Assembly: GCA_963662175.1 (NCBI GenBank)
Contig: OY759224.1
Span: forward strand, 32,063,489 to 32,127,488
Length of the DNA: 64,000 bases
Direction of reading: 5' to 3'
Origin: Aradus depressus
Lineage: Eukaryota > Arthropoda > Insecta > Hemiptera > Aradidae
Of this stretch, positions 43,301 through 46,529 are shown in pieces. Numbering within the stretch: position 1 is the stretch's first letter; each line of letters begins with the position of its first letter. The notes beneath the pieces were generated by a model, which was given only the letters and a program-made list of their open reading frames with translations, ran no database searches and had not been told where the DNA came from. Made by a program: the position numbers and the translations under genes.

Positions 43301-44164
43301 TTTTTGGTCCAGTCTCCCTCCTAATCACCCCGACTTGCACCTAAGTTTCTGCGCTCTACAAAACATTCGATCTTGTTTTTTCTTGGACTCAAAACTTCTA
43401 TTTTTGCTCTTTAACATGAATTATAGAGACACCCTTCACCCCTACTCACACCTAAGTTTCCGAGCTCTCTCTAAACTTTCGATCTCTATATATGTTGCAC
43501 TCTTAACTTCTGTTTTTTGACGTTTTCAGGATCCTTCGATCTCTAAATTTGAGGCAACATCCCAACTGTTTCTGCACCTTTTCGCAAAATTCAATTTTGA
43601 AACTTATGTATCAGTAAGGATGTTGCAAAATTCGGTGATTGAAAGACACTGGAAAAAGCAAAAGCAGTACGTAAGTGGTCCCAGAAATACATTGAAGGCT
43701 TACAGAGAGCGTGGAATTTATGAGTCTTCAAATACAGAGATAAATGCAGCTACAAAAGAGCAATAACAGAAATGATAGGTTCAACAAATAGATATCCAAA
43801 TGTAAAGGGAGAGAGCGGAAACTTATGTGTGATTCTGGATGTTGTCTCAAATTTAAATCCAAAAACACTTCCAAAACCCAGAAATGATGGTCCGACTAAG
43901 ATATAAAGATCAAAATGTATAGAGAGAGCGGAAACATATACGTGAGTCCGAGTGATGTCTCAAATGTAGAGACCGAATGACCCTCAGAATATGACGGTAG
44001 GCAATCATAAGTTAAGAAAAATTATATCTTCTCGTCGGTCTAAACTAAAATAAACGGAGAAGAAATATAGAAATTTATTTACACAGGATATCACATTTTT
44101 TTCCATCTACCAAATAATTTTTTAAGGACTTACCTACAAAAAATATCACTCCGGAGAGAAGCAT
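6802..44164 (-). CDS. AMN: Protein amnionless, eight-exon gene
   Basis: The join on the minus strand is 44164-44134, 42676-42410, 26857-26664, 20723-20501, 15731-15525, 11816-11666, 9987-9828 and 7023-6802: 1455 bases, 484 residues, with all phases matching. In order the protein has a signal peptide (1 to about 16); a module NTNYNLTSNWSRHRLPC...TVVF; a second module LESVPCPTDTVVF; a nine-cysteine VWFC-like segment (C196 to C238, ending CCEICG); one transmembrane helix (about 333-354); and a cytoplasmic tail with FDNPMF (404-409). Length and order match vertebrate amnionless (about 450 residues). In known animals amnionless binds cubilin, carries it to the plasma membrane and supplies the FxNPxF signals for clathrin endocytosis, as in kidney tubule and insect nephrocytes. 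Vertebrate proteins have two such motifs; only one is seen here. The product is inferred from family features, not from a database search. Confidence 0.93.
7518..7590 (+). mobile_element. SINE fragment
   Basis: Only the middle of the tRNA-derived SINE is left (CCCGAGCCTATGTGATGTAA through TTTAGGACTCCTACAGTAGA). It ends abruptly at a short motif, GCATTGGATGCTTAGGTCCC (7612-7631), that recurs near 24816-24835 and may be part of another element. Confidence 0.7.
7731..8075 (+). mobile_element. tRNA-derived SINE, full-length reference copy
   Basis: The head GGCGCCGG is followed by an A box TAGCTCAGTGG (7739-7749, exact TRGYNNARNNG) and a B box GGTTCGAAACC (7783-7793), the spacing of a tRNA-type RNA polymerase III promoter. 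Then comes a family-conserved body (CCTTCGGATGGGACGTTAAG, GGTACTCGTTAAAGA, GAGTCGGGCTCAT) and a tail of AACCTA-type repeats. It lies in amnionless intron 7, antisense to the gene. Confidence 0.93.
8238..8519 (+). other. Unrecognised open frame, 93 codons
   Basis: An open frame begins at an alternative start and includes EMYLNPLQTVFVEKLVQPVL and GFYIGFHEYL. I recognise no family. Its lower AT content than its flanks suggests the remnant of a transposon protein, but it could be chance. It lies in amnionless intron 7. Confidence 0.2.
8777..8880 (+). repeat. 0.65-kb repeat family, 5' fragment
   Basis: Carries the head AGTATAGGCGAAGTTATGCA and the following GATGCGAAGTTTTCAT block; the rest is missing. 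Confidence 0.6.
8881..9827. other. Intron 7 sequence, possible decayed transposon
   Basis: On the minus strand a lysine/arginine-rich frame (9063 down to 8913) reads NRKYARNYRKRKSEESSHQK. It resembles the basic repeat region of some large transposon proteins, but I cannot assign it. Nothing else is supported. Confidence 0.25.
9828..9987 (-). CDS. AMN: Amnionless exon 7 (cytoplasmic tail with FDNPMF)
   Basis: Acceptor CTTTTTCAG and donor GTAAGT. It encodes IPHFAELFAQRSEGRFVFAR through TTREFDNPMFSH. FDNPMF is the FxNPxF signal that amnionless uses to recruit phosphotyrosine-binding clathrin adaptors. Confidence 0.92.
10077..10199 (+). repeat. Minisatellite, three 41-bp units
   Basis: Three tandem units, nearly identical. 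Each is built of two hairpins: a perfect 8-bp stem ATGGACAG-GT-CTGTCCAT, and GGAGA...TCTCC. It lies in amnionless intron 6, about 90 bases from exon 7. Confidence 0.95.
10230..10840. repeat. A-rich strand-asymmetric low-complexity region
   Basis: About 600 bases dominated by AAATA, AAAGAA and GATAA words on the plus strand with few C or T runs. A similar stretch continues at 11398-11585 after two insertions (a 0.65-kb repeat fragment and a SINE). Long minus-strand frames through it are poly-Leu/Phe artefacts. Confidence 0.7.
10845..11035 (+). repeat. 0.65-kb repeat family fragment
   Basis: Contains CCCCATGAGGACGACAC, GGGCTCAACTGAAAAACCC and AATAACTGCCGATGTAATGA, the middle of the family, inserted in the A-rich tract. 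Confidence 0.65.
11070..11395 (+). mobile_element. tRNA-derived SINE with short deletion after the B box
   Basis: Head, A box and B box start are present, but the sequence jumps from GTGGGTTCG to TTTTATCTGGGAGG, losing ~20 bases. The tail is three CCCTAA units (CCCTAACCCTAACCCTA, 11379-11395), an exact telomere-type repeat. Confidence 0.92.
11666..11816 (-). CDS. AMN: Amnionless exon 6 (juxtamembrane region and transmembrane helix)
   Basis: It encodes a basic stretch FGLRARRLSTSGTRTRPPSA followed by the membrane helix LLIFFGSLVIVLVSCLAIIA. Acceptor TTTCAG|AG and donor GTAAGT. An alternative acceptor two bases downstream (CAGAG|) would fit an alternative exon 5 end at 15478. The RARR before the membrane is a furin-type R-x-R-R. 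Confidence 0.9.
11833..12037 (-). repeat. 0.65-kb repeat family fragment
   Basis: Minus-strand copy starting beside exon 6. It contains family blocks around CCATCCTTATGGGGTTTTGA and TCTATCGGGAGTAATCGTGT and is joined directly to a SINE fragment on the right. Confidence 0.65.
12038..12112 (+). mobile_element. SINE 3' fragment
   Basis: Only the last ~75 bases of the SINE (GACGAAAGAGCGCTCTGG to CATGAGTCATAATAAAC) are left. Confidence 0.8.
12240..12990 (+). mobile_element. Decayed Jockey-clade LINE fragment
   Basis: Starts at the reverse transcriptase active site (YADDIAILSP near 12298-12330). It continues through frameshifted thumb-domain remnants, including CCATTTGTCAACACACTC and a GTGGCCTCGAGACTTCCTT block that matches the end of the fragment at 23628-24066. 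A short 3'UTR follows. Many stops; not functional. Confidence 0.75.
13100..13430. other. Mixed repeat debris in intron 5
   Basis: Short 0.65-kb family pieces (GGTGAATCACCGGCATACAT near 13112-13131, GATAATTGCCGATGGGATGA near 13229) and a trace of SINE body. No gene. Confidence 0.4.
13720..13760 (+). repeat. 41-bp direct repeat, left copy
   Basis: Exact match to 14117-14157, from ACATTATATACTGGAATC to AGACACATAAT. The two copies bracket 356 bases. Confidence 0.95.
13761..13905 (-). mobile_element. Jockey-clade LINE fragment
   Basis: On the minus strand the sequence CATGGAACCCTCACACGAAA encodes MTWNPHTK, followed by decayed copies of the palm-to-thumb region seen in the fragment at 23628-24066 (LTWNPHTRLKRQELNRRYKR there). 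Confidence 0.6.
13905..14116. repeat. 200-bp interspersed repeat, copy 1
   Basis: Includes GTGCACATTCTCACATTTAA and CTCGTCCTAACTCTAATCTG; a second copy is at 16385-16590. Directly followed by the right copy of the 41-bp repeat. Confidence 0.75.
14117..14157 (+). repeat. 41-bp direct repeat, right copy
   Basis: Exact copy of 13720-13760. It may be a long target duplication around the LINE/200-bp repeat block or a local duplication. Confidence 0.95.
14158..15116. other. Intron 5 sequence without supported features
   Basis: AT-rich. The minus-strand frame at 14413-14622 shows no recognisable similarity. Confidence 0.4.
15117..15463 (-). mobile_element. tRNA-derived SINE, full length, with target duplication
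   Basis: Complete minus-strand copy in the same orientation as amnionless, flanked by TCGAATT at 15110-15116 and 15464-15470. The tail is AGGTTAGG-like on the plus strand, adjoining the left duplication. It begins about 60 bases into intron 5. Confidence 0.92.
15525..15731 (-). CDS. AMN: Amnionless exon 5
   Basis: Acceptor GATTTTTTCAG, then GAFLLYEFSPHTNLEAVKQW and VVFHVGRTMGLFQVVLVEED. The start joins exon 4 to give CCEICGAF. The donor CAG|GTAGCA at 15525/15524 in phase 1 fits the normal acceptor of exon 6. A longer form ending at 15478 (GTTACA donor) with the CAGAG acceptor of exon 6 is also in frame and would add 15 residues; I prefer the short form because both its sites match consensus better. 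Confidence 0.88.
15764..16056 (+). mobile_element. tRNA-derived SINE, 3' truncated
   Basis: Starts at TAGTAGCTCAGTGGTATGCG 5' of exon 5, in intron 4. The B box is decayed (GCGGCATGAAAACCCG) and the last ~25 bases are missing after GACCTCGTAGTTAAA. Confidence 0.88.
16200..16285. repeat. Small inverted repeat
   Basis: AAAGCCCCTGCAATTA near 16203 and CATTGCAGGGGCTATG near 16271 form a hairpin with a ~55-base loop; possibly a short MITE. Confidence 0.5.
16385..16590. repeat. 200-bp interspersed repeat, copy 2
   Basis: Same sequence as 13905-14116 with a small internal deletion after CTGAGGATAATATTA. Confidence 0.8.
17020..17278. mobile_element. Palindromic MITE
   Basis: Arms GATGAAGCCATTACCAACC and its near reverse complement ending CCTGTAATGCCCACATC, with an inner pair of CTCTC/GAGAG blocks. 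The same family occurs at 35967-36185 and 37869-38072. Confidence 0.65.
17300..17765 (+). repeat. Interspersed non-coding repeat shared with 45060-45495
   Basis: Contains TCGATAGGACTAACTATTTT, TTTTTGATTAGGTCACAAAC, AGTAAAGTGGTCTCAATTTT and CGGATTTTCGCACG in the same order as the other copy. No coding frame. Confidence 0.7.
17766..18420. other. Intron 4 sequence with G and C tracts
   Basis: Runs of G near 17887-17896 and of C near 17949-17966. No supported gene. Confidence 0.4.
18421..18490 (+). other. tRNA-like block, possible second SINE head
   Basis: GGTTCGAATCCCG matches the B-box consensus. About 30 bases upstream TGGTCGCGTGGTA resembles an A box. It does not match the main SINE and no complete cloverleaf is evident, so it is probably a fragment of another tRNA-derived SINE, not a tRNA gene. 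Confidence 0.35.
18764..19020 (+). mobile_element. SINE, truncated at both ends
   Basis: Begins within the anticodon-arm region (GATCTCAAGATCGTGGG), has a mutated B box (GGTTGGAAACC) and stops at GTAGGCGAT. Confidence 0.88.
19021..19599. other. Intron 4 sequence without supported features
   Basis: No gene. The frame at 19382-19573 shows no recognisable similarity. Confidence 0.4.
19600..20390 (-). repeat. 0.65-kb repeat family, full-length copy
   Basis: Minus-strand copy, the most complete one. It holds three successive sub-units of the form CATTCATTACA..GGCAGTTATT..GTTTTTGAGTTGA, one carrying a run of about 12 C (near 19886-19898), and ends in the CCCCTATACTTCGT head. Confidence 0.8.
20501..20723 (-). 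CDS. AMN: Amnionless exon 4 (cysteine-rich VWFC-like segment)
   Basis: Acceptor TTGTAG, donor GTAAGT. It encodes SLVREELDEF... then DDCSDSAGCQCPYSLLDRWI, CPHRKCSQNSCLSPVKP and VGNCCEICG. The nine-cysteine pattern and the CC..CG ending are the signature of the amnionless extracellular cysteine-rich region. Confidence 0.94.
21003..21341 (+). mobile_element. tRNA-derived SINE, full length
   Basis: Inserted in an older LINE fragment. Imperfect target duplication: AAGAAACTAAAG (20984-20995) and AAGAAATTAAAG (21342-21353), with a few bases between the left duplication and the SINE head. The A box is shortened (TAGCTCAGTATGCG). Confidence 0.9.
21439..21807 (-). mobile_element. 5'-truncated LINE tail with poly(A) and 13-bp target duplication
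   Basis: The minus-strand element ends in about 11 A (T run near 21441-21451). It is flanked by an exact 13-bp duplication TCTTCTCCTCTAG at 21426-21438 and 21808-21820. It is distinctly more GC-rich than its surroundings. The sequence before the poly(A) forms GGGTGTCG/CGGTACACCC-like stems. No open frame is kept. Confidence 0.85.
22056..23246. other. Intron 3 sequence without supported features
   Basis: Contains C-rich microsatellites (near 22674-22730) and T runs. No gene or recognised repeat. Confidence 0.4.
23259..23606 (-). mobile_element. tRNA-derived SINE, full length, 12-bp target duplication
   Basis: Exact duplication ACGTTTGTAGAT at 23247-23258 and 23607-23618. The tail next to the left duplication is TAGGTTAGGTTACG, again TTAGG-like. 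It sits at the end of a LINE fragment. Confidence 0.95.
23628..24066 (-). mobile_element. 5'-truncated Jockey-clade LINE fragment
   Basis: The minus strand encodes LTWNPHTRLKRQELNRRYKR, a frameshift, then SYRIQTLQSRILRKITNAPF and YVSNAILHNVL, ending RRQWPRDLLVD and a stop. This is the typical end of a Jockey reverse transcriptase ORF. Confidence 0.88.
24075..24650. repeat. LTR-like repeat, copy A
   Basis: Begins TGTAGCGGACCCGGG and ends near TTTACA, so it has the TG..CA form of an LTR. Its right part (about 24300-24640) matches 25495-25915 in the same orientation. No internal coding sequence lies between the copies, so solo LTRs or plain repeats are possible. Confidence 0.4.
24651..25290. 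other. Intron 3 sequence with C tract
   Basis: Contains a copy of the motif GAATGCTTAGGTCCCTAGG (24817-24835, also at 7612-7634) and a run of C near 25206-25233. No gene. Confidence 0.4.
25291..25494 (+). repeat. 0.65-kb repeat family fragment with ~30-base G run
   Basis: Family blocks CTCAACTCAAAAACCCCAAT and AATAACTGCCGATG flank a run of about 30 G (25339-25369), at the position where other copies have shorter G runs. Confidence 0.7.
25495..25915. repeat. LTR-like repeat, copy B
   Basis: Matches the right part of 24075-24650: GTCTGGTAAATTC, TCTTCAAAGAGAG, ACTCGACACACA, AAGACAACAACAAT. A G/C-rich insertion lies at about 25628-25685. Confidence 0.5.
26006..26633. mobile_element. pogo/Tigger-like DNA transposon remnant with TA duplication
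   Basis: The left end CAGTGTAAACTCGATTTAAC and the right end (reverse complement CAGTGTAAACTCTATGTAGC) are terminal inverted repeats flanked by TA (26004-26005, 26634-26635). No recognisable transposase remains in 628 bases. The right end lies 30 bases from the donor of amnionless exon 3. Confidence 0.75.
26664..26857 (-). CDS. AMN: Amnionless exon 3 (second PC..T.TVVF module)
   Basis: Acceptor TTTTGCAG, donor AGG|GTAAGA. It encodes ENVFERRSPGAWLSPASW, then LESVPCPTDTVVFSPGATF and ends QFKGR. The PCPTDTVVF block repeats the pattern PCSTETVVF of exon 2, as in the two-module ectodomain known for amnionless. Confidence 0.92.
27073..28060 (+). repeat. ~1-kb inverted repeat, left arm
   Basis: Reverse complement of 40890-41925, strongly conserved over long blocks, for example CTCTGTCAGAACGAATGACA and TAACAGCTTCTGGTACATAA. 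The outer edge is sharp at CATCTATGAAGTCACATC. Both arms lie in amnionless intron 2. Confidence 0.85.
28061..28630. other. Intron 2 sequence without supported features
   Basis: No gene; AT-rich with T runs, up to the target site of a Jockey element. Confidence 0.4.
28631..28645 (+). repeat. 15-bp target site duplication, left copy
   Basis: TTAAAAGACATTTCA, identical to 32864-32878, directly before the first base of the Jockey element. Confidence 0.95.
28837..30120 (+). CDS. Jockey ORF1 (gag-like nucleic acid binding protein)
   Basis: 427 codons, intact. The N-terminal half is low-complexity, Pro/Thr/Asn-rich. Then comes the PRE_C2HC region typical of Jockey gag (KYYTFLNPEDRKLSVVIRGV ... PLCAVELQNTPEGKAIFQLS ... 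VTVEPRKRSQRIVQC). Three zinc knuckles follow: CTNCQQVGHSKNFC, CVKCAGDHHFTAC and CSNCGGSHPANYRGC. These proteins coat the element RNA and join it to ORF2 protein in the ribonucleoprotein particle. The start at 28837 is an alternative codon (GTG); the first in-frame ATG, at 28879, is a likelier start. ORF2 starts 75 bases after the ORF1 stop. Confidence 0.93.
   Translation: MSKITYFSPKLRVRMKPNINSTEKPVNTKNGLTDNLKARLNNTGNPNQSNSPRLVSQPKRPCPPEEDMEFPALPESAMQLDGEPSPGARHTQPKRNRYAIHSTIATHNTFAPLAALITDQHTNDTTPQTEKQLKIPPIFLCEADDFQKVLTDIKSITTSPFETKQCHKKIKIFLMTSEDFRKLTKFYQTNDVKYYTFLNPEDRKLSVVIRGVPYSLTETEIQDELTPTYQVLSVTRLLNKDKGPTPLCAVELQNTPEGKAIFQLSRLFYTIVTVEPRKRSQRIVQCTNCQQVGHSKNFCHLDPKCVKCAGDHHFTACPSRTLQESPKCSNCGGSHPANYRGCETFLKLQSRITHRKHIPTHIHDTTNANPSRLTPQPVSENPPQSQQNIPSGAKSNPWFTRSRHQQAPLIKLTSTNKTPHQTYLTYY
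30196..30894 (+). CDS. Jockey ORF2, endonuclease part (ends at an in-frame TGA)
   Basis: The apurinic-type endonuclease domain that nicks the target DNA. Conserved blocks are ILNWNANGLKAKQQSFSNLL, DIVCLTETHFK (catalytic E), FGDLNSKHTIWGCRRTNNNG (GDxN) and ELDSDHVPVL (SDH). The frame stops at TGA 30892-30894 and again at TGA 30919-30921, both inside what should be a continuous ORF2. Confidence 0.93.
   Translation: MVSPNSTVDQNLTILNWNANGLKAKQQSFSNLLTRYNIDIVCLTETHFKATDTFRLTGYVTYRRDRQTRIASGGVAVCVKKKIKHSHLLLPELEHLEAVGIQLTLTNGYQRPNLRIKLTDLEHIFTGDATALFGDLNSKHTIWGCRRTNNNGVRLLSATNNLGVQVSAPDEPTFYPSQHRYHPDILDITLIQNFTFPIYHETLTELDSDHVPVLNTFTAHKHYTEPLPRLIT
30925..32786 (+). pseudogene. Jockey ORF2, reverse transcriptase part (broken)
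   Basis: Continues in the endonuclease frame (MDQTHEIPIYYNHTDDIDWA), then shifts near 31330 into a frame with NNKAPGEDLIPNIVLKK, YRPISLLNSLSKIFERL and FVFLDVASAFDSVWHEGL (motif A, catalytic D). It shifts again near 32085 into PQGAILSPLLFSLYCCDIP (motif B) and LALYADDTLLM (motif C, catalytic DD). The thumb follows (RYLGIFLDTRLTWKLHI). After TYACPIW about 36 codons are missing compared with the copy at 1853-2480, which joins the frame to QLGVPRVAAYLRSL. Confidence 0.93.
32864..32878 (+). repeat. 15-bp target site duplication, right copy
   Basis: TTAAAAGACATTTCA directly after the GTT tail of the Jockey element. Confidence 0.95.
32879..33738. other. Intron 2 sequence without supported features
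   Basis: AT-rich; an A run near 32997-33010. No gene or named repeat. Confidence 0.4.
33739..35166. mobile_element. Palindromic MITE interrupted by a LINE
   Basis: The left arm (33739-33782, GTAGATTATGTAATTATAAA...) and the right arm (about 35106-35166) are reverse complements over ~48 bases. Without the LINE between them the element would be about 140 bases. Confidence 0.7.
33783..35067 (-). mobile_element. 5'-truncated LINE with RNase H domain, 15-bp target duplication
   Basis: Flanked by TAGTATAAATAATAT at 33768-33782 and 35068-35082. On the minus strand a frame (from 35115) ends IFSDGSKRHEYAGSGVYD and shifts near 34690 into AILDALEYAI...VVILKDSKSAIL...QWIPGHVGLQGNELADSAAK. These are the catalytic D, E, D and D of ribonuclease H. 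A zinc motif CDRCGSTEDMDHVIMRC follows, then a second frameshift near 34065, then decayed C-terminal codons and an A-rich tail. RNase H after reverse transcriptase occurs in the I group and some related clades; the missing 5' part prevents an exact call. Confidence 0.92.
35967..36185. mobile_element. Palindromic MITE inside the Harbinger element
   Basis: Arms GATGTGGCCATTACAGGACT and reverse complement (GGATTTTCTTATACC partner ending CTGTAATGGCCACATC), plus inner CACTCTCTTTCCCCCTTC / GGGGAAGGGGATAGAGTG pairs. The cleanest of three copies. Confidence 0.8.
36234..36578 (-). mobile_element. tRNA-derived SINE, full length, 13-bp target duplication
   Basis: Exact duplication AATACCTATACAT at 36221-36233 and 36579-36591. 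The tail beside it is GGTTTGGTTTGGTTT, a drifted TTAGG-like repeat. B box sense GGTTCGTAACC. Confidence 0.95.
36821..37662. other. Intron 2 sequence, repeat debris
   Basis: Contains partial blocks of the MITE family (36978-37045) and a TTTA microsatellite (37450-37498). No gene. Confidence 0.4.
37663..37790 (+). repeat. Inverted copy of amnionless 3'UTR sequence
   Basis: Matches the minus-strand sequence at about 6520-6760: GAGATATTGTG.AACACTTA, TTTGGATTGTAAACT and TCCATTTAGTATTTGTTAAG, minus a central ~100 bases. Confidence 0.8.
37869..38072. mobile_element. Palindromic MITE, third copy
   Basis: Arms around ACAGGATTTTCTTATACCAA and GTTGTTATAAAAAAAATCCT with the same inner CTCTGTCTTCCCC / GGGTGAGAGAGTG blocks as 35967-36185. 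Confidence 0.7.
38339..39122 (+). mobile_element. pogo/Tigger-type DNA transposon, internally deleted, TA duplication
   Basis: The left end CAGTAAAAGTTCCTTATTC and right end (reverse complement CAGGAAAAACTGTTTATTGG), with further TATTCGCGG blocks in both ends, are flanked by TA (38337-38338, 39123-39124). It holds only the C-terminal part of the transposase. Confidence 0.85.
38522..38950 (+). pseudogene. Tigger/pogo transposase, C-terminal fragment
   Basis: About 140 codons: TPCWKKLWPVLTVGNNEEST (the end of the DDE domain region, C/AWKKLWP), then the acidic segment LLDSQDDLTETDLEEMLTPH and an amphipathic end (IDPSMERSLILKRQIINATS). This layout is known from Tigger transposases and from host genes derived from them. 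The N-terminal CENP-B-type DNA-binding region and catalytic residues are absent. Confidence 0.82.
39125..39800. other. Intron 2 sequence without supported features
   Basis: Very AT-rich with A and T runs. No gene. Confidence 0.4.
39801..40302 (-). mobile_element. tRNA-derived SINE split by a poly(A) retroposon
   Basis: SINE parts 39801-40026 and 40202-40302 are contiguous in the family and separated by a 175-base insert. The last ~15 bases of the SINE tail are lost. Its right flank equals that of the next SINE copy. Confidence 0.9.
40027..40201 (+). mobile_element. 175-bp poly(A) retroposon, identity unknown
   Basis: Inserted in the SINE with an 8-bp duplication ACCTCCCA (40019-40026, 40202-40209) and a terminal run of about 20 A. 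It is GC-rich, with a strong hairpin GTGGGT...GAGCCACGGCTC...ACCCAC (near 40100-40131). It may be the 5'-truncated tail of a LINE or a copy of a small structured RNA. Confidence 0.75.
40425..40749 (-). mobile_element. tRNA-derived SINE with 15-bp target duplication
   Basis: Exact duplication TCAGAAAAGTTTATA at 40410-40424 and 40750-40764. Part of a local tandem duplication with the preceding copy. Confidence 0.93.
40890..41925 (-). repeat. ~1-kb inverted repeat, right arm
   Basis: Reverse complement of 27073-28060. The outer end at CATAGATG (41918-41925) is sharp; the inner end is blurred by tandem sub-repeats containing CATTAATACTA and AATTAGAAAAGTT. Confidence 0.82.
42091..42388 (+). mobile_element. 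tRNA-derived SINE, 3' end shortened
   Basis: Intact head and A box (TAGCTCAGTGT) with deletions in the anticodon region and near the tail. Antisense to amnionless and only ~21 bases from the donor of exon 2. Confidence 0.9.
42410..42676 (-). CDS. AMN: Amnionless exon 2 (first ectodomain module)
   Basis: Acceptor TTTGACACTAG, donor GAG|GTGAGT. It encodes AVLTTGRGKTLTWRLNTNYN, then NWSRHRLPCSTETVVF and LVLPADGELILPKVGGLQLS. The W..NTN...NW.....PC..T.VVF pattern is the N-terminal signature of amnionless. NLTS and NWSR are possible N-glycosylation sites. Confidence 0.94.
42970..43300 (-). repeat. 0.65-kb repeat family fragment
   Basis: Minus-strand copy with CCCCAGAAAGAATTAA, a CATTCATTACATTGGCAGTT block and a run of C (43177-43190). 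It lies in amnionless intron 1. Confidence 0.7.
43301..44010. repeat. Fold-back repeat in amnionless intron 1
   Basis: Two direct blocks on the left (CACCTAAGTTTCTGCGCTC and CACCTAAGTTTCCGAGCTC, 43338 and 43450). Related sequence in the opposite sense on the right (GAGAGAGCGGAAACATATAC near 43922). Family unknown. Confidence 0.45.
44134..44164 (-). CDS. AMN: Amnionless exon 1 (start codon and signal peptide)
   Basis: MLLSGVIFFV plus one base, then donor G|GTAAGT. Joined to exon 2 it gives MLLSGVIFFVAVLTTGRG, a good signal peptide. The phase (1) fits the exon 2 acceptor. The short exon cannot be found by frame length, so it rests on splice fit and signal peptide logic. Confidence 0.82.
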
Positions 44165-44446
44165 TGTGTGGACACTGACTGTTCTAAATAGACTTATCTC
44201 TGAAGGGGCGGACAGAGACCATCTGGACGTCACCATATCAGCAATATTTACCGAGCTTCAGTGTCTTTCTTATCATAAAACAAGGTTTTAGTAGACGCAT
44301 CATAAAGACAAAGGCAGAGAGCATCGCGAAGAGTGGTGATGATCGTGTTGAGGGTAATTTGAAGTAACTTCGTTATACTAAAGTATAAAAAAGTAAAAAT
44401 TGATAATTCACAGCTGGTGAAGTTGAAATAGTGGCATATTGTGACT
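44165..44446 (-). promoter_or_regulatory. AMN: Probable 5'UTR and promoter region of amnionless
   Basis: Upstream of the ATG. Two GATA-type sites on the minus strand (GATAAG within AGATAAGTC near 44210-44215 and within GATAAGAAAG near 44268-44275). No clear TATA box near a plausible start. Function is inferred from position only. Confidence 0.35.
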
Positions 44447-44650
44447 CACAGGTCATATCGCCTACTACCAGAACGCTTTTTTGTCATTTTGATTGAAATG
44501 AGTCCGTCTCTACAGTGGGAGTAATAAATGTTGCCTACCCATGTTTATTTACTTAGGGTAGGGGTCTTTAGCGAATATCTGGTCTCGGGATCTTCGCTTA
44601 ATGTCCCATCAGGACGGCGTGCTCGAGGTTTTTTACCTCAGATATAAAAC
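44447..44650 (-). mobile_element. Old, diverged SINE copy upstream of amnionless
   Basis: Recognisable through CATATCGCCTACTACCAGAA, CTTAGGGTAGGGGTCTTTA and GTCCCATCAGGACGGCGTGC; more diverged than most copies and lacking the tRNA part. It begins ~280 bases upstream of the start codon. Confidence 0.8.
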
Positions 44651-45059
44651 ATAATTTATATAAACAGTTTCTTCACCACCACCTTCTTTTCTTTCTTCAA
44701 TATTTCGTTATTTTTATTATTCAAAGTCTTGTAATTAGCAGCAGCATAAATAATAGTTCATCTGAAGTATTATAAATTGTGTTATTAATATATTTTTCTG
44801 TTGGCAGATTAGCAGCTGGGAATTTCTGAAGATGGCTCTTTCTTCCCGCAGAGTGCAGTCCTGCCGTTTTCCTCCCCCCTCTAGACAGCGTGAATGGATT
44901 AGCATAATTATTTTCCGAGTAATCAATTGAATTGTATAAGTTGTTTTGTTTCATAAAACGTTCTTAATTTTGTAAAATATGAAATTGTATACCCATATAA
45001 TATATGGGTATAAAAAAAACCGTCATGAAATGTAGGTTTGAAACATATATTTTTAGACG
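44651..45059. other. Intergenic sequence without supported features
   Basis: AT-rich; nothing recognised. Confidence 0.4.
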
Positions 45060-45495
45060 TTTCCTTGTTATACCCGAGAACAGTTAATCCTATCGAAAAA
45101 CTGATTTTTACCAATTATATACCTACATATAACAAAACAATTTTGTTAAGAATAAATTTATCGATAGGACTAACTGTTCTAGGGTAAAACAAGGAAACGT
45201 CTAAAAAAATGTGTTTCAAATTTACATTTTAAAACGGCTTACGACATGTATCTCAAAAACCAGACGACCTGCGAAAAATCTTGTTTTATATAAAATATGT
45301 AATTAAATTCCTTCATCCTACAAATATTACTTGAAAAGATTTTTGATTAGGTCATAAACATAAGGTGTATCTTGTAAAATATACTTAGGCCCTGGAGTAA
45401 AATGGTCTCAATTTTTGTCAAAATCCTTGAAACGTAAAAATCCATTGAAACTTCTATTTCGGATTTTCGCACGATAACAAAACTTCCTTATACTA
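45060..45495. repeat. Interspersed repeat shared with 17300-17765, palindromic start
   Basis: The first ~160 bases fold back on themselves (GACGTTTCCTTGTTATACCC and GGGTAAAACAAGGAAACGTC). The following part repeats the 17300-17765 sequence, including GATTAGGTCATAAACATAAG and CGGATTTTCGCACGAT. Confidence 0.7.
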
Positions 45496-46529
45496 TAGGC
45501 ATACTTAGGCAGGAAAAAAGAATGAAGATCTACAAAATGTATAGTACACTTTATTCCTACTAACAAGACACAATAAAAATTAAATAAAACATTCTTCACA
45601 AATTAAATAAAAGGAATAGCATGTGAATGAAAACTATTATCTTTAAAAAATATCTAATAACCTAAATATTTCTAATAAATTTTTTTTTTTAATCTTCGAT
45701 GATCAAAGATCATGTATTTATACTCAGAATAAAGTTTCACAGGACGTAAAGCATTGATCTATCTACGTATATAATAAAATTGTCTCAAATCTATGAAGGA
45801 TGATTAATCAATATTTTATTTATATAATAAACATTCAAATGGACTTTTTTTTTTTATTATTATTACTAATATTGATATAATAAATATATAGGTATATAAA
45901 TATTTATTTATTTATTTTTATAATTATATGTATAATTGCTAAGTCCCTAATCAATGCTTCACTCTTAGCCTACATGAAATATAATAAGTCTTTGTATAAC
46001 TTACTTATACCTAAATACCACGTGACTGTTTTTTTTTTTTTTTTTTTTTTTTTTTTGGAATTTCATCTAGCTTTATATACCCATTTTTAAAGCACCAATG
46101 AAAAAAATATTGTCTAAAAAATCACCAATATCAAAGTTGATTTCTCTGATCTGAAAATGTTAACAAATTCAACAATTGTTATTATCAACTCCCTTCAATT
46201 ATTTATCTTAATAATTAAAATACAGTTCTTTAAATGCCTTAAACTTATCGAATATTATACTATAAATACTTTTCAATATTAAAAACTATTAATAATAATA
46301 TAATTATTAAATATCACATTATATAAATAATAATAATAAACATATTTTATTTAATAGGCCTAAATAATACAAGGCAATTATCCACCATCACAGTCCCCGG
46401 CCTCATCAGGGATGCTCAACCTTTTGTTATTACTATGGAGAAGGATATTGTTTCAATTATTTAATTCAATCAAATTAAGTTGTACAGTATTTGACTGGGA
46501 AACTGTTTGATTTTTAGACAAGTTGACTA
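45496..46529. other. Extremely AT-rich intergenic sequence
   Basis: Dominated by A/T words with a run of about 25 T near 46029-46055. No gene. Confidence 0.5.
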
